A DNA stretch of 64,000 bases from contig NZ_AP018685.1 in NCBI RefSeq assembly GCF_002218045.2, positions 372,001 to 436,000 on the forward strand. Direction: 5' to 3'. The stretch comes from Vibrio rumoiensis (GTDB lineage: Bacteria > Pseudomonadota > Gammaproteobacteria > Enterobacterales > Vibrionaceae). Shown here piece by piece: positions 17,564 to 25,474 of this stretch; positions within the stretch are counted from its first letter, which is position 1, and each line of letters begins with the position of its first letter. Made by a program: the position numbers and the translations under genes. The notes beneath the pieces were generated by a model. That model saw nothing but the letters and a program-made list of their open reading frames with translations, was not told the DNA's origin and searched no databases.

Positions 17564-19282
17564 ATGGAAATGTTATCTGGCGCGGATATGATCGTCCGCT
17601 CCTTAATTGATGAAGGCGTTGAACACATTTTTGGTTATCCTGGCGGTTCAGTTTTGGATATCTACGATGCCTTGCATGAGAAAAGCGATATTGAACACGT
17701 ATTAGTGCGCCATGAACAAGCTGCGGTTCATATGGCCGATGGTTATGCTCGCGGAACAGGCAAAGTCGGGGTTGTACTCGTTACTTCAGGTCCAGGTGCC
17801 ACTAATGCCATTACTGGTATTGCGACTGCTTATATGGACTCAGCACCAATGGTCGTGTTGTCGGGCCAAGTACCAAGTAGCTTAATTGGTAATGATGCAT
17901 TCCAAGAGTGTGACATGGTGGGGATCTCCCGCCCTGTGGTTAAACACAGCTTTTTAGTGACTAAAGCTGAAGATATTCCTGAGACCATTAAAAAAGCGTT
18001 TTATCTTGCTTCGACAGGTCGTCCTGGTCCTGTGGTTGTGGACTTACCGAAAAACGTATTGAACCCGCTCGAAACTTTCCCATACCAATATCCTGATGAA
18101 GTGAAAATGCGTTCTTATAACCCGACCACATCGGGGCATAAAGGTCAGATTAAAAAAGGGTTAAAAGCGTTATTAGCAGCGAAAAAACCAGTTCTTTATG
18201 TCGGTGGTGGGGCCATTATTGCCGAAGCCAGTGAGCAACTTATTAAACTTGCAGAAGCACTTAACTTGCCAGTTGTTAGTACTTTGATGGGGCTAGGTGC
18301 TTTTCCTGCAACACACCACAATTCACTTGGTATGTTAGGCATGCACGGCACTTATGAAGCGAATATGGCGATGCATAATGCCGATTTGATTTTTGGTGTC
18401 GGCGTTCGTTTCGATGATCGTACCACCAATAATGTCGAAAAATACTGCCCTAATGCCAAGATTATGCATATCGATATCGATCCTTCTTCGATTTCTAAAA
18501 CCATTCAAGCGGATTTACCGATCGTCGGCTCTGCTGATGAAGTGCTAGATAGCATGTTGAAACTGCTTGAAGATCAAGGTGAAGATCAAGATACGGTAGC
18601 AATTGAAACCTGGTGGCAAGAGCTACAAAGTTGGCGAAATCGTAAGTGTTTAGAGTTTGATCGCACTTCAGATCGTATTAAACCCCAGCAGGTCGTTGAA
18701 ACGCTTTATAAGCTAACCAAAGGTGAAGCTTACGTTGCGTCGGATGTAGGACAGCATCAAATGTTTGCTGCTCTTTATTACCCATTTGATAAGCCGCGTC
18801 GTTGGATTAACTCGGGTGGGTTAGGCACCATGGGCTTTGGTTTACCGGCCGCGATGGGGGTTAAATTTGCCATGCCACAAGAAGAGGTGGTGTGTATTAC
18901 CGGTGATGGCAGTATTCAAATGAATATTCAAGAGCTATCGACCTGTATGCAATACGATATTCCTGTCAAAATAATCAACTTGAATAATCGTTTCTTAGGC
19001 ATGGTAAAACAATGGCAAGATATGATTTATCAAGGTCGCCACTCCCATTCTTATATGGACTCTGTGCCAGACTTTGCCGCGATCGCTGAAGCGTATGGGC
19101 ATGTTGGCATTCGCATTAATCACCCAGACGAGCTTGAAGCTGGCCTGAAAAAAGCATTGGATATGAAAGATCGCTTAGTGTTTGTTGATATCAATGTGGA
19201 TGAAACAGAGCATGTTTATCCTATGCAAATTAAAGGTGAAGGCATGGATAAAATGTGGTTAAGCAAGACGGAGAGAACCTAA
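17564..19282 (+). CDS. ilvI: IlvI, acetolactate synthase large subunit
   Basis: ThDP-dependent enzyme making acetolactate or acetohydroxybutyrate, the first common step of Val, Leu and Ile synthesis. The 572 residues include the N-terminal FGYPGGSVLDIYDAL with the catalytic Glu in VRHEQAAVHMADGYAR near 48, and the FAD/Rossmann middle domain. The ThDP-Mg motif GDGSIQMNIQELST near 450 ends in the NNRFLGMVKQWQ segment. A strong AGGAGG lies 6 bases before the ATG. ilvH follows with one base between them. Confidence 0.97.
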   Translation: MEMLSGADMIVRSLIDEGVEHIFGYPGGSVLDIYDALHEKSDIEHVLVRHEQAAVHMADGYARGTGKVGVVLVTSGPGATNAITGIATAYMDSAPMVVLSGQVPSSLIGNDAFQECDMVGISRPVVKHSFLVTKAEDIPETIKKAFYLASTGRPGPVVVDLPKNVLNPLETFPYQYPDEVKMRSYNPTTSGHKGQIKKGLKALLAAKKPVLYVGGGAIIAEASEQLIKLAEALNLPVVSTLMGLGAFPATHHNSLGMLGMHGTYEANMAMHNADLIFGVGVRFDDRTTNNVEKYCPNAKIMHIDIDPSSISKTIQADLPIVGSADEVLDSMLKLLEDQGEDQDTVAIETWWQELQSWRNRKCLEFDRTSDRIKPQQVVETLYKLTKGEAYVASDVGQHQMFAALYYPFDKPRRWINSGGLGTMGFGLPAAMGVKFAMPQEEVVCITGDGSIQMNIQELSTCMQYDIPVKIINLNNRFLGMVKQWQDMIYQGRHSHSYMDSVPDFAAIAEAYGHVGIRINHPDELEAGLKKALDMKDRLVFVDINVDETEHVYPMQIKGEGMDKMWLSKTERT

Positions 19283-19283
19283 T

Positions 19284-19778
19284 ATGAGACATATCATTTC
19301 ATTACTATTAGAAAACCAACCGGGTTCTTTGTCGCGTGTTGTTGGCTTATTTTCACAGCGTGGTTATAACATTGAGTCATTAACCGTTTCACCAACCGAT
19401 GATGAGACGTTATCGCGTATCAATATCACCACCGCGACAGATGCATTGCAACTTGAACAAATCGAAAAAAATCTACATAAGTTAGTGGACGTACTTAAAG
19501 TTCAGGAAGTCACTGAATACGATTATGTAGAGCGTGAGTTGATGTTAGTCAAAGTGAAAGCCAGTGGGTTTTCTCGTGCTGAAGTGCATCGTTTGGCGGA
19601 TGTGTTCCGAGGGCAGATTGTTGATGTCACCGCTTCATTGTTTACCATTCAATTGGCTGGTGATAGTGCTAAATTAGATGCTTTTATTAAAGCGGTTTCT
19701 GAAATGACCGATGTGATTGAAGTCGCACGAAGTGGCGTGGTGGGGATTGCGCGTGGAGAGAGAGCGTTAAAAGCGTAA
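19284..19778 (+). CDS. ilvH: IlvH, acetolactate synthase small regulatory subunit
   Basis: Regulatory subunit that confers valine feedback inhibition on IlvI. The 164 residues start with the ACT domain (RHIISLLLENQPGSLSRVVGLFSQRGYNIESL) and have the second ACT-like domain (ELMLVKVKASGFSRAEVHRLADVFRG). It starts two bases after the ilvI stop, and a terminator follows. Confidence 0.97.
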   Translation: MRHIISLLLENQPGSLSRVVGLFSQRGYNIESLTVSPTDDETLSRINITTATDALQLEQIEKNLHKLVDVLKVQEVTEYDYVERELMLVKVKASGFSRAEVHRLADVFRGQIVDVTASLFTIQLAGDSAKLDAFIKAVSEMTDVIEVARSGVVGIARGERALKA

Positions 19779-19807
19779 AGGTTCATACACTGCTAAATAA
19801 ACATAAT

Positions 19808-19833
19808 AACGCAGCCTACGGGTTGCGTTTTTT
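19808..19833 (+). terminator. ilvIH terminator
   Basis: AACGCAGCC pairs with GGGTTGCGTT (one bulge) and runs into six T, 29 bases after the ilvH stop. Confidence 0.8.
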
Positions 19834-19940
19834 ATGCCTTAACTTTTTATGAAAAAAAGATCTAAGACTTTAGTCTAATAAATCGACAAAACTTCACTAA
19901 ACTTATTGGATGAACATTGAGTGATTTGGGTGAGTCGGTT

Positions 19941-20072
19941 ATGTCTAATGTCGTGGTTGTGAGGGTGACGATTGCTAGTTTGTTAGTACTTGCTATCAGT
20001 ACGAGTGCTTTATATTTCTTGTTGTTAGTGGTGTTGTTGAATACCCATCATCAAGAGTTCTTTGGCTGGTAG
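19941..20072 (+). CDS. small single-pass membrane protein (43 residues)
   Basis: An open frame beginning MSNVVVVRVTIASLL and ending HHQEFFGW. Residues 4-33 are almost wholly hydrophobic and would make one transmembrane helix; one Arg sits early and the tail is short and polar. GGGTGAG lies 7-13 bases before the ATG. It lies in an intergenic gap between the ilvIH terminator and the pykF terminator, on the strand opposite pykF, so it has its own transcription unit if real. No family is recognised. Hydrophobic codon content (TTG, GTG, GTT) is also what random T/G-rich sequence gives, so coding status is uncertain. Confidence 0.45.
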   Translation: MSNVVVVRVTIASLLVLAISTSALYFLLLVVLLNTHHQEFFGW

Positions 20073-20115
20073 GTTTCGATTTAACGATAAAGCTAAGGTA
20101 TAAGAATCAAGGTAT

Positions 20116-20143
20116 AAAAAAGGAGGCCAATCGGCCTCCTTTT
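20116..20143 (-). terminator. pykF terminator (bidirectional)
   Basis: AAAAAAGGAGGCC and GGCCTCCTTTT form a perfect stem with a 4-base loop and T-runs on both strands. It follows the pykF stop by about 24 bases on the minus strand and also ends transcription from the small membrane ORF side. Confidence 0.85.
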
Positions 20144-20166
20144 GCATTTCTAACTGTCCGTTTTAA

Positions 20167-21579
20167 TTAAAGAACGTGAACAGAAGAAGTATTGGTTGTA
20201 CCTGATGGTACTAGAGCACCAGAAACCATAACGGTTACATCGCCTTTTTCGCCGTAGCCTATTTCTAGAGCTAAAGCCATACCTTGACGGTAGAAGTCTT
20301 CAGTATCATTGATAGACTCAACAACGATTGGTGTTACACCTTTAGACAAGCAAAGTTGTGCTGCAGTCTTAGTGTTAGTTGTCACGGCAATGATTTTTGC
20401 AGTTGGGAAGTATTTACGCACTGAACGAGCAGATTTACCTGCTTCAGTTGCCACAACGATAACTGGAGCCGCTAGTTTCTCAGCCGTTTCTACTGCTGAT
20501 TTACATACTGCTTCAGTGATACGTAGACGAGGGCTGTCTAGGCGAGAGCTTAACTCTGCTTTTAAAGCACGGTCCGTACGAGCACAGATTTGCGCCATGA
20601 TAGTTACCGCTTCAACAGGGTATTTACCTTTCGCAGACTCACCAGAAAGCATGACTGCATCAGTACCATCCATGATTGCGTTAGCAACGTCGCCCGCTTC
20701 TGCGCGAGTTGGACGTGGGTTTTTGATCATAGAATCAAGCATTTGAGTTGCAGTGATAACTACTTTACGTGCGCGGTTACATTTCTCGATCATCATTTTC
20801 TGAGCGAAGATTACTTCTTCAACTGGGATTTCAACACCTAGGTCACCACGAGCAACCATGATGCCGTCAGACGCTTCTAAAATCTCATCGAAGTTATCAA
20901 CACCTTCTTGGTTTTCGATTTTAGAGATGATTTGGATGTTCTCGCCACCGTTTGCACATAGCAATTCACGAATTTCTTTTACGTCGTCAGCTTTACGGAT
21001 GAAAGATGCCGCAACGAAATCAACACCTTGCTCACAACCAAATTTAAGGTCAGCTTTATCTTTTTCAGCTAATGCAGGAAGTTTTACAGAAACGCCAGGA
21101 AGGTTAACACCTTTGTTTTCACCTAGGTCACCGTTGTTTAATACTTTACATTTAACTTCAGTGTCAGTCGTTGCAACCACTTCCATTTCGATAAGACCAT
21201 CATCGACTAGGATAGTATCGCCAGCTTTAAGGTCTTGAGCGAAACCAGGGTAGGTTACCGCTACAGTGTTTTTGTTACCCACAACAGAAGTATCGGTTGT
21301 GAATGTGAAATCTTGACCTGCAACTAGAGCAACATCATCGCCGTTTTCTAGTTTGATAGTGCGGATTTCTGGACCTTTAGTATCTAAAAGGATCGCAAGT
21401 TGTTTACCTGTGTTTTTCATTACTTGGCGAAGGTTAGCAATACGATTGCCGTGTTCTTCAAAATCACCGTGTGAGAAGTTTAAACGCATTACGTTCATAC
21501 CAGCGTTTGCTAGTTCAGTTAGTTTCTCAACAGATTCAGTTTTCGGGCCAATCGTACATACGATTTTGGTCTTTTTCAT
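20167..21579 (-). CDS. pykF: PykF, pyruvate kinase I
   Basis: Final glycolytic step, phosphoenolpyruvate + ADP to pyruvate + ATP. I start it at 21579 (470 residues, MKKTKIVCTIGPKTES), preceded by GGAGAG at good distance; the frame is open 13 codons further upstream but without a site. Motifs: MNVMRLNFSHGDFEEH near 28-40, ISKIENQEGVDNFDEI, MVARGDLGVEIP near 245, and the DAVMLSGESAKGKYP loop near 318. Ends with the C-terminal allosteric domain (SGALVPSGTTNT). The neighbour on the other strand is the DeoR regulator of glmS. Confidence 0.96.
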   Translation of the reverse strand: MKKTKIVCTIGPKTESVEKLTELANAGMNVMRLNFSHGDFEEHGNRIANLRQVMKNTGKQLAILLDTKGPEIRTIKLENGDDVALVAGQDFTFTTDTSVVGNKNTVAVTYPGFAQDLKAGDTILVDDGLIEMEVVATTDTEVKCKVLNNGDLGENKGVNLPGVSVKLPALAEKDKADLKFGCEQGVDFVAASFIRKADDVKEIRELLCANGGENIQIISKIENQEGVDNFDEILEASDGIMVARGDLGVEIPVEEVIFAQKMMIEKCNRARKVVITATQMLDSMIKNPRPTRAEAGDVANAIMDGTDAVMLSGESAKGKYPVEAVTIMAQICARTDRALKAELSSRLDSPRLRITEAVCKSAVETAEKLAAPVIVVATEAGKSARSVRKYFPTAKIIAVTTNTKTAAQLCLSKGVTPIVVESINDTEDFYRQGMALALEIGYGEKGDVTVMVSGALVPSGTTNTSSVHVL

Positions 21580-21979
21580 GAGTAGATACTCTCCGGTAAG
21601 TAATATTACATTTTTCAATTTTTACACGTTTTAATGGCAAGCAACTGGATTGGCTGGGTACATTAAAACAGAAATTCTTTGCTACAGATTTTATTGCCTG
21701 ACCTACATTGTAGTCATTATTCCCATTCTCGCATGGCCACACTTCATTTTCGTTGCAACCATTCTTTCATTTTGCAGTTTGCGAGGAGACTGCGCTGTAA
21801 TTTTGTTTCTTAAATGGGGTAAGAATTTTACCAGTCTTTGTGGGGAAGATCACGATACTTACTTGTCTTAGAACAAGGTTTCTGTAAAAAACATTTATTT
21901 TTCATAGTAAAAAAAATAGACAAAAAAGTTTCGATTGTGTTTAATGTGTTTCGTTTCGAAACTTAACTTGGTTTTACTT
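21580..21979. promoter_or_regulatory. divergent control region, pykF / DeoR regulator
   Basis: About 400 bases with no convincing gene. An AT-rich interval carries both promoters. The right end contains TTTCG repeats (21929-21962) discussed as operator candidates; a short open frame at 21650-21871 lacks a start site and looks accidental. Confidence 0.5.
21948..21962 (+). promoter_or_regulatory. candidate DeoR-family operator
   Basis: GTTTCGTTTCGAAAC, with a further GTTTCGA half-copy at 21928. DeoR-family regulators of sugar-phosphate genes commonly bind TTTCG-type repeats (family knowledge). It ends 18 bases before the regulator's ATG, so autoregulation is plausible. Confidence 0.45.
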
Positions 21980-22741
21980 ATGTCAAAACGAAATACCCAG
22001 CAGCGACGTCACCTTATTGTTCAACAAGTTAATGAGTTTGGTGAAGTCAGCGTTGAAGCGTTAAATAAACAATTTAATATTTCAGAAGTCACGATAAGAA
22101 AGGATCTTTCTGCATTAGAAGCCAGTGGTTTGCTGCTGCGTCGTTATGGTGGTGCGATTGCTTTGCCAAAAGAAATTATCAATGAAGAGTTTTCTGAGGA
22201 GGTTTCGAAACGAAAGGTAGAGTTAGCAAGAGCCGCTGCCTCTCTGATTAAAGATCACCATAGAATTATTATTGATAGCGGTAGTACCACGGGAGCCTTG
22301 ATCGAACAGCTCAATCACAAACGTGGTTTAGTGGTGATGACTAATTCATTGAATGTTGCCAATGCACTGAATGCCTTAGAAAGTGAACCAACGCTGTTGA
22401 TGACGGGGGGAACTTGGGATACCCATTCCGAGTCCTTTCAAGGCCAGGTTGCCGAACAAGTACTGCGTTCTTATGATTTTGACCAGCTTTTCATTGGTGC
22501 CGATGGTATCGACTTAGCACGCGGAACCACCACATTCAATGAACTGTTAGGTTTAAGCCAGGTAATGTCGGAAGTGGCGCGCCGTGTCGTGGTGATGGTT
22601 GAATCTGACAAAATTGGTCGAAAAATTCCAAATTTAGAACTGGCATGGGACAAAATTGATGTACTTGTGACAGACAAAGGCATCAGCCATGAACAACAAG
22701 CGCAAATACAACAACATAATGTGCAAGTTCTGATTGCCTAA
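21980..22741 (+). CDS. DeoR-family transcriptional regulator upstream of glmS
   Basis: A 253-residue DeoR/GlpR regulator from ATG 21980 (MSKRNTQQRRHLIVQQV). The N-terminal HTH includes VSVEALNKQFNISEVTIRKDLSALEASG, and the phosphosugar-sensor domain begins after residue 70, with DSGSTTGALI near 97 and GADGIDLARGTTTFNEL near 176. Start choice: the frame is open 15 codons upstream with no ribosome site, and the HTH begins only after residue 3 of the chosen start. It ends 76 bases before glmS on the same strand, as in other vibrios, so it probably controls glmS in response to an amino-sugar phosphate; the effector is inferred. Confidence 0.85.
   Translation: MSKRNTQQRRHLIVQQVNEFGEVSVEALNKQFNISEVTIRKDLSALEASGLLLRRYGGAIALPKEIINEEFSEEVSKRKVELARAAASLIKDHHRIIIDSGSTTGALIEQLNHKRGLVVMTNSLNVANALNALESEPTLLMTGGTWDTHSESFQGQVAEQVLRSYDFDQLFIGADGIDLARGTTTFNELLGLSQVMSEVARRVVVMVESDKIGRKIPNLELAWDKIDVLVTDKGISHEQQAQIQQHNVQVLIA
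22202..22216 (-). promoter_or_regulatory. inverted second copy of the operator-like motif inside the regulator gene
   Basis: GTTTCGAAACGAAAG is the reverse complement of the upstream motif over 14 of 15 bases. It is 240 bp inside the regulator gene. A DNA loop between the two would explain the pairing, but chance from codons GTT TCG AAA CGA AAG is possible. Confidence 0.35.
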
Positions 22742-22817
22742 AACTTAACTAATTGATTAAACGTCGCTTTACCACCTTTTGCTTGCTGCTGGTAAAGGAA
22801 TAAAAAAGGATAACAAT

Positions 22818-24650
22818 ATGTGTGGAATCGTGGGTGCTGTTGCGCAGCGTGATGTAGCGGAAATTCTGGTCGAAGGACTGCGTCGTCTTGAATATCGTGG
22901 TTATGACTCTGCCGGTGTTGCGGTTGTCGATGCCAATTCAAACATGACGCGCGTGCGCCGTTTAGGCAAAGTTCAAGAGTTGGCGGATGCGGTTGAATCT
23001 GCTGATGTATTTGGCGGAACCGGTATTGCCCATACCCGCTGGGCGACTCATGGAGAACCTTCCGAAATTAATGCTCACCCACATGTCTCTCATGATATTG
23101 CGGTAGTGCATAACGGCATCATTGAAAACCATCAAGCATTACGAGAAATCTTACGCGAACGTGGTTATGTGTTTGAGTCTCAAACCGATACCGAAGTGAT
23201 TGCCCATTTGGTTGAATGGGAACGTCGTAGCTCTGAAACCTTAATCGAAGCGCTGCAAAAAGCCGTGAAGCAACTCGATGGTGCTTATGGCACTGTGGTA
23301 TTTGATCGTACCGATCCAAGCCGAGTGGTTGTGGCGCGCTCAGGTAGCCCGATTGTGATCGGCTTAGGGGTAGGAGAGAACTTTATCGCCTCGGATCAAT
23401 TGGCTCTATTAAATGTCACTCGTCGTTTTATGTACCTTGAAGAGGGGGATGTTGCGGAAGTGACTCGTCGTGAAGTGATGGTATTTGATCAGCAAGGCGA
23501 ACAAGTTGAGCGTGTGGTGACAGAATCAAATGCAGAGCATGATGCCGCCGATAAAGGGCAGTATCGTCACTTTATGCAAAAAGAAATCTTTGAGCAGCCT
23601 ACGGCATTGATTAATACCATGGAAGCGCGTTTAACCAAAGATACTGTGGTAACAGAAAGCATCGGTGTCAATGCTGCCGAAATTCTGTCTAAAGTCGAAC
23701 ATGTGCAAATTATCGCTTGTGGCACTTCTTACAATGCCGGTATGACCGCGCGTTATTGGTTTGAATCACTTGCCGGTGTGAGTTGTGACGTTGAGATAGC
23801 ATCCGAATTCCGCTATCGCCAATTTGTCACTCGTCCAAATAGCTTGTTGATCACCTTATCTCAATCTGGTGAAACCGCCGACACCCTAGCCGCATTGCGT
23901 CTTGCCAAAGAGAAAGGTTATATGTCGGCAATGACCATTTGTAATGTTGCGGGCTCTTCATTGGTTCGTGAATCAGACTTTGCCTTTATGACTCGCGCCG
24001 GCACAGAAATTGGCGTGGCATCGACCAAAGCTTTTACCACTCAACTGGCGGCGTTATTAATGCTCGTGACCGCAATGGGTAAACAACAACAACGTATCGA
24101 TAGTGTAAAAGAAGCGGAAATTGTGGAAGCTTTGCATTTACTGCCTTCTCAAATTGAAAAAGCATTGGCATACGATAAAGAGATTGAAGCATTAGCCGAA
24201 GATTTTGCTGATAAGCATCACACACTGTTTTTAGGTCGTGGTGAATTCTACCCAATTGCATTAGAGGCCTCGTTAAAGCTCAAAGAGATCTCTTATATTC
24301 ATGCGGAAGCTTATGCGGCTGGTGAATTAAAACATGGCCCATTAGCCTTAATTGATGCTGATATGCCGGTGGTCGTGGTCGCACCGAATAATGATTTACT
24401 TGAAAAACTTAAGTCGAACATTGAAGAAGTTCGGGCTCGTGGCGGTTTGTTGTATGTGTTTGCCGATGCCGGTGCAGGATTTGAAGCCGATGAAAGCATG
24501 AAGATCATTAATCTTCCACACGTTAGCGAGATCACCGCGCCAATTTATTACACCATTCCAATGCAGTTGCTTTCTTATCATGTTGCTTTGATTAAAGGGA
24601 CTGACGTTGATCAGCCGCGGAATCTTGCGAAGGCTGTGACGGTCGAATAA
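22818..24650 (+). CDS. glmS: GlmS, glucosamine-6-phosphate synthase
   Basis: Converts fructose 6-phosphate and glutamine to glucosamine 6-phosphate, the entry to peptidoglycan and LPS amino sugars. The start at 22818 (610 residues) is fixed because the nucleophile Cys must follow Met (MCGIVGAVAQ). The N-terminal glutaminase domain runs to about 240, with HTRWATHGEPSE. Two SIS domains follow, with CGTSYNAGMTARYW near 300 and the C-terminal DQPRNLAKAVTVE. The last codons (CCGCGG...GTGACGGTCGAATAA) are the TnsD-type attTn7 target, and a Tn7-like end lies just beyond. Confidence 0.97.
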   Translation: MCGIVGAVAQRDVAEILVEGLRRLEYRGYDSAGVAVVDANSNMTRVRRLGKVQELADAVESADVFGGTGIAHTRWATHGEPSEINAHPHVSHDIAVVHNGIIENHQALREILRERGYVFESQTDTEVIAHLVEWERRSSETLIEALQKAVKQLDGAYGTVVFDRTDPSRVVVARSGSPIVIGLGVGENFIASDQLALLNVTRRFMYLEEGDVAEVTRREVMVFDQQGEQVERVVTESNAEHDAADKGQYRHFMQKEIFEQPTALINTMEARLTKDTVVTESIGVNAAEILSKVEHVQIIACGTSYNAGMTARYWFESLAGVSCDVEIASEFRYRQFVTRPNSLLITLSQSGETADTLAALRLAKEKGYMSAMTICNVAGSSLVRESDFAFMTRAGTEIGVASTKAFTTQLAALLMLVTAMGKQQQRIDSVKEAEIVEALHLLPSQIEKALAYDKEIEALAEDFADKHHTLFLGRGEFYPIALEASLKLKEISYIHAEAYAAGELKHGPLALIDADMPVVVVAPNNDLLEKLKSNIEEVRARGGLLYVFADAGAGFEADESMKIINLPHVSEITAPIYYTIPMQLLSYHVALIKGTDVDQPRNLAKAVTVE

Positions 24651-24674
24651 TCAGGGATGGCTGAATAAGCAACG

Positions 24675-24740
24675 TGTGGTTGAATAATAAAGTTTGATCG
24701 AAGTTAATAAAGTCTGATCAAAAGTAATAAAGTCTGATCA
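24675..24740 (+). mobile_element. Tn7-like right end, first element
   Basis: Starts with TGTGGTTGAAT at 24675, 24 bases after the glmS stop, the position used by Tn7. Three AATAAAGT sites follow at 24686, 24706 and 24726, exactly 20 bp apart, each continuing as (C/T)TGATC. The Tn7 right end of E. coli starts TGTGGGCGGAC and carries AATAAAGTCTTAAAC TnsB sites (established). The five bases before, CAACG at 24670-24674, would be the target duplication. No tns genes and no matching left end are in the window. Confidence 0.75.
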
Positions 24741-24746
24741 TAAAAA

Positions 24747-24786
24747 GCCTCTTGGTGTATGCTGAATACATCAGGAGGTATTTTTT
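24747..24786 (+). promoter_or_regulatory. hairpin that includes the ribosome site of the broken gene start
   Basis: CCTCTTGGTGTAT pairs with ATACATCAGGAGG (two G-T pairs) around GCTGA, and is followed by six T. The AGGAGG at 24773-24778 is in the 3' arm, so the structure could hide the ribosome site or end transcription. Confidence 0.4.
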
Positions 24787-24858
24787 ATGCCAGACTCAAA
24801 TAAACCAGTTCATCCCGCCGATTGTACAAGAGTAATAAAGACTCACGCTGAGTATTAA
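24787..24858 (+). pseudogene. start of a small gene cut by the second Tn7-like end
   Basis: ATG with a perfect AGGAGG eight bases upstream begins MPDSNKPVHPAD, then at 24823 runs into TGT of the second Tn7-like end and stops at 24858 after 23 codons. It is probably the first cargo gene of the first element, interrupted at codon 13. PVHPAD faintly resembles the beginning of Ner/Nlp-type HTH proteins (guess). Confidence 0.4.
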
Positions 24859-24890
24859 AGTTTCATACTAAGGAATAAAGTACCATACTA
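24823..24890 (+). mobile_element. second Tn7-like right end nested behind the first
   Basis: TGTACAAGAGT at 24823 precedes AATAAAG at 24834, ATTAAAG at 24854 and AATAAAG at 24874. The spacing is exactly 20 bp, and the first site is 11 bases after the TGT, the same geometry as the end at 24675. The site sequence differs (TT/AC-CATACT instead of T/CTGATC), pointing to a different TnsB type. CCGAT at 24818-24822 is the candidate target duplication. It may instead be an internal TnsB site cluster of the first element. Confidence 0.6.
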
Positions 24891-24891
24891 G

Positions 24892-24925
24892 AAAGGCAGT
24901 GAAGATTCGATCTCGCTGCCTTTTT
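24892..24925 (+). terminator. hairpin with T-run after the Tn7-like ends
   Basis: AAAGGCAGTGA pairs with TCGCTGCCTTT (one G-T pair), followed by TTT. It would stop transcription entering the accessory region. Confidence 0.6.
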
Positions 24926-25405
24926 GCTATTTGCCCTAGCGCATTTTTGCCCCGTTATGAGTTGGCGAGATTTTAGGCGGATAATTTCTGTCCCTAGCTT
25001 ATCGGCACAGTCTCAATGATCGGGAGCTAAAGAACGGAGAAAGGAACCCCTCAAATATTAAGAAACGGCGTTTTGAAACAGTAATTGTCACCTGCATTAT
25101 TATGCAAGTTTGCTGAAAGGCAAATGTCACAACTGGCCTTTATTTACTAGATGTATCCAGCGCCAGGCAATCCTCATCATCGCTCTGAGTACGCCTGAGC
25201 CCCTCTACGGCGACCATACCTGACTATTCAGCTGTGAATACTGTGGTGATGCAGAGAAGCCCGGTGCATACAAACCACCCCCTAATTTATTACTGCCTAA
25301 TATGTGAACACTCAGTAATAAATAACATGCGAGTCATCACAATCCCTCCCTGAAATCCTACGTATATCACAGAGTACAATTCGGCCCCCGATTCAGTAAT
25401 TTCAT
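24926..25405. other. gene-free remnant between Tn7-like ends and the PTS cluster
   Basis: About 480 bases with higher GC than the flanks and no open frame of note. It holds a perfect 11-bp inverted repeat, ATTTATTACTG at 25285-25295 and CAGTAATAAAT at 25313-25323. It looks like leftover mobile-element sequence, but no family is recognised. Confidence 0.45.
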
Positions 25406-25424
25406 TTGGACTGTCTTGGACTGT
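25406..25424 (+). promoter_or_regulatory. tandem 9-mer upstream of the PTS operon
   Basis: TTGGACTGT occurs twice, at 25406 and 25416, exactly one helical turn apart. It is about 50 bases upstream of the first gene and overlaps a possible -35 (TTGGAC). It could be the site for the PRD-type regulator at the end of the cluster; this is inference. Confidence 0.4.
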
Positions 25425-25474
25425 AGTAAATCTCTATTATTTATACATCGAAAAGACATCGAGTGATAATAAAT

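Noticed and set aside
21580..21618. Longer pykF start at 21618
   Set aside because: No ribosome site, while GGAGAG suits the start at 21579, which also gives the normal 470 residues.
21650..21871. A 73-residue open frame between pykF and the DeoR gene
   Set aside because: Lacks an ATG at a good ribosome site, has Cys- and aromatic-rich random-looking content and lies in the promoter gap.
22779..22817. Longer glmS start at 22779
   Set aside because: The catalytic Cys must be second, so only 22818 is valid.
24686..24880. Periodic AATAAAG repeats as a CRISPR array
   Set aside because: Period of 20 bp, only 7-16 conserved bases, and no spacer-sized gaps; they fit TnsB-type sites better.
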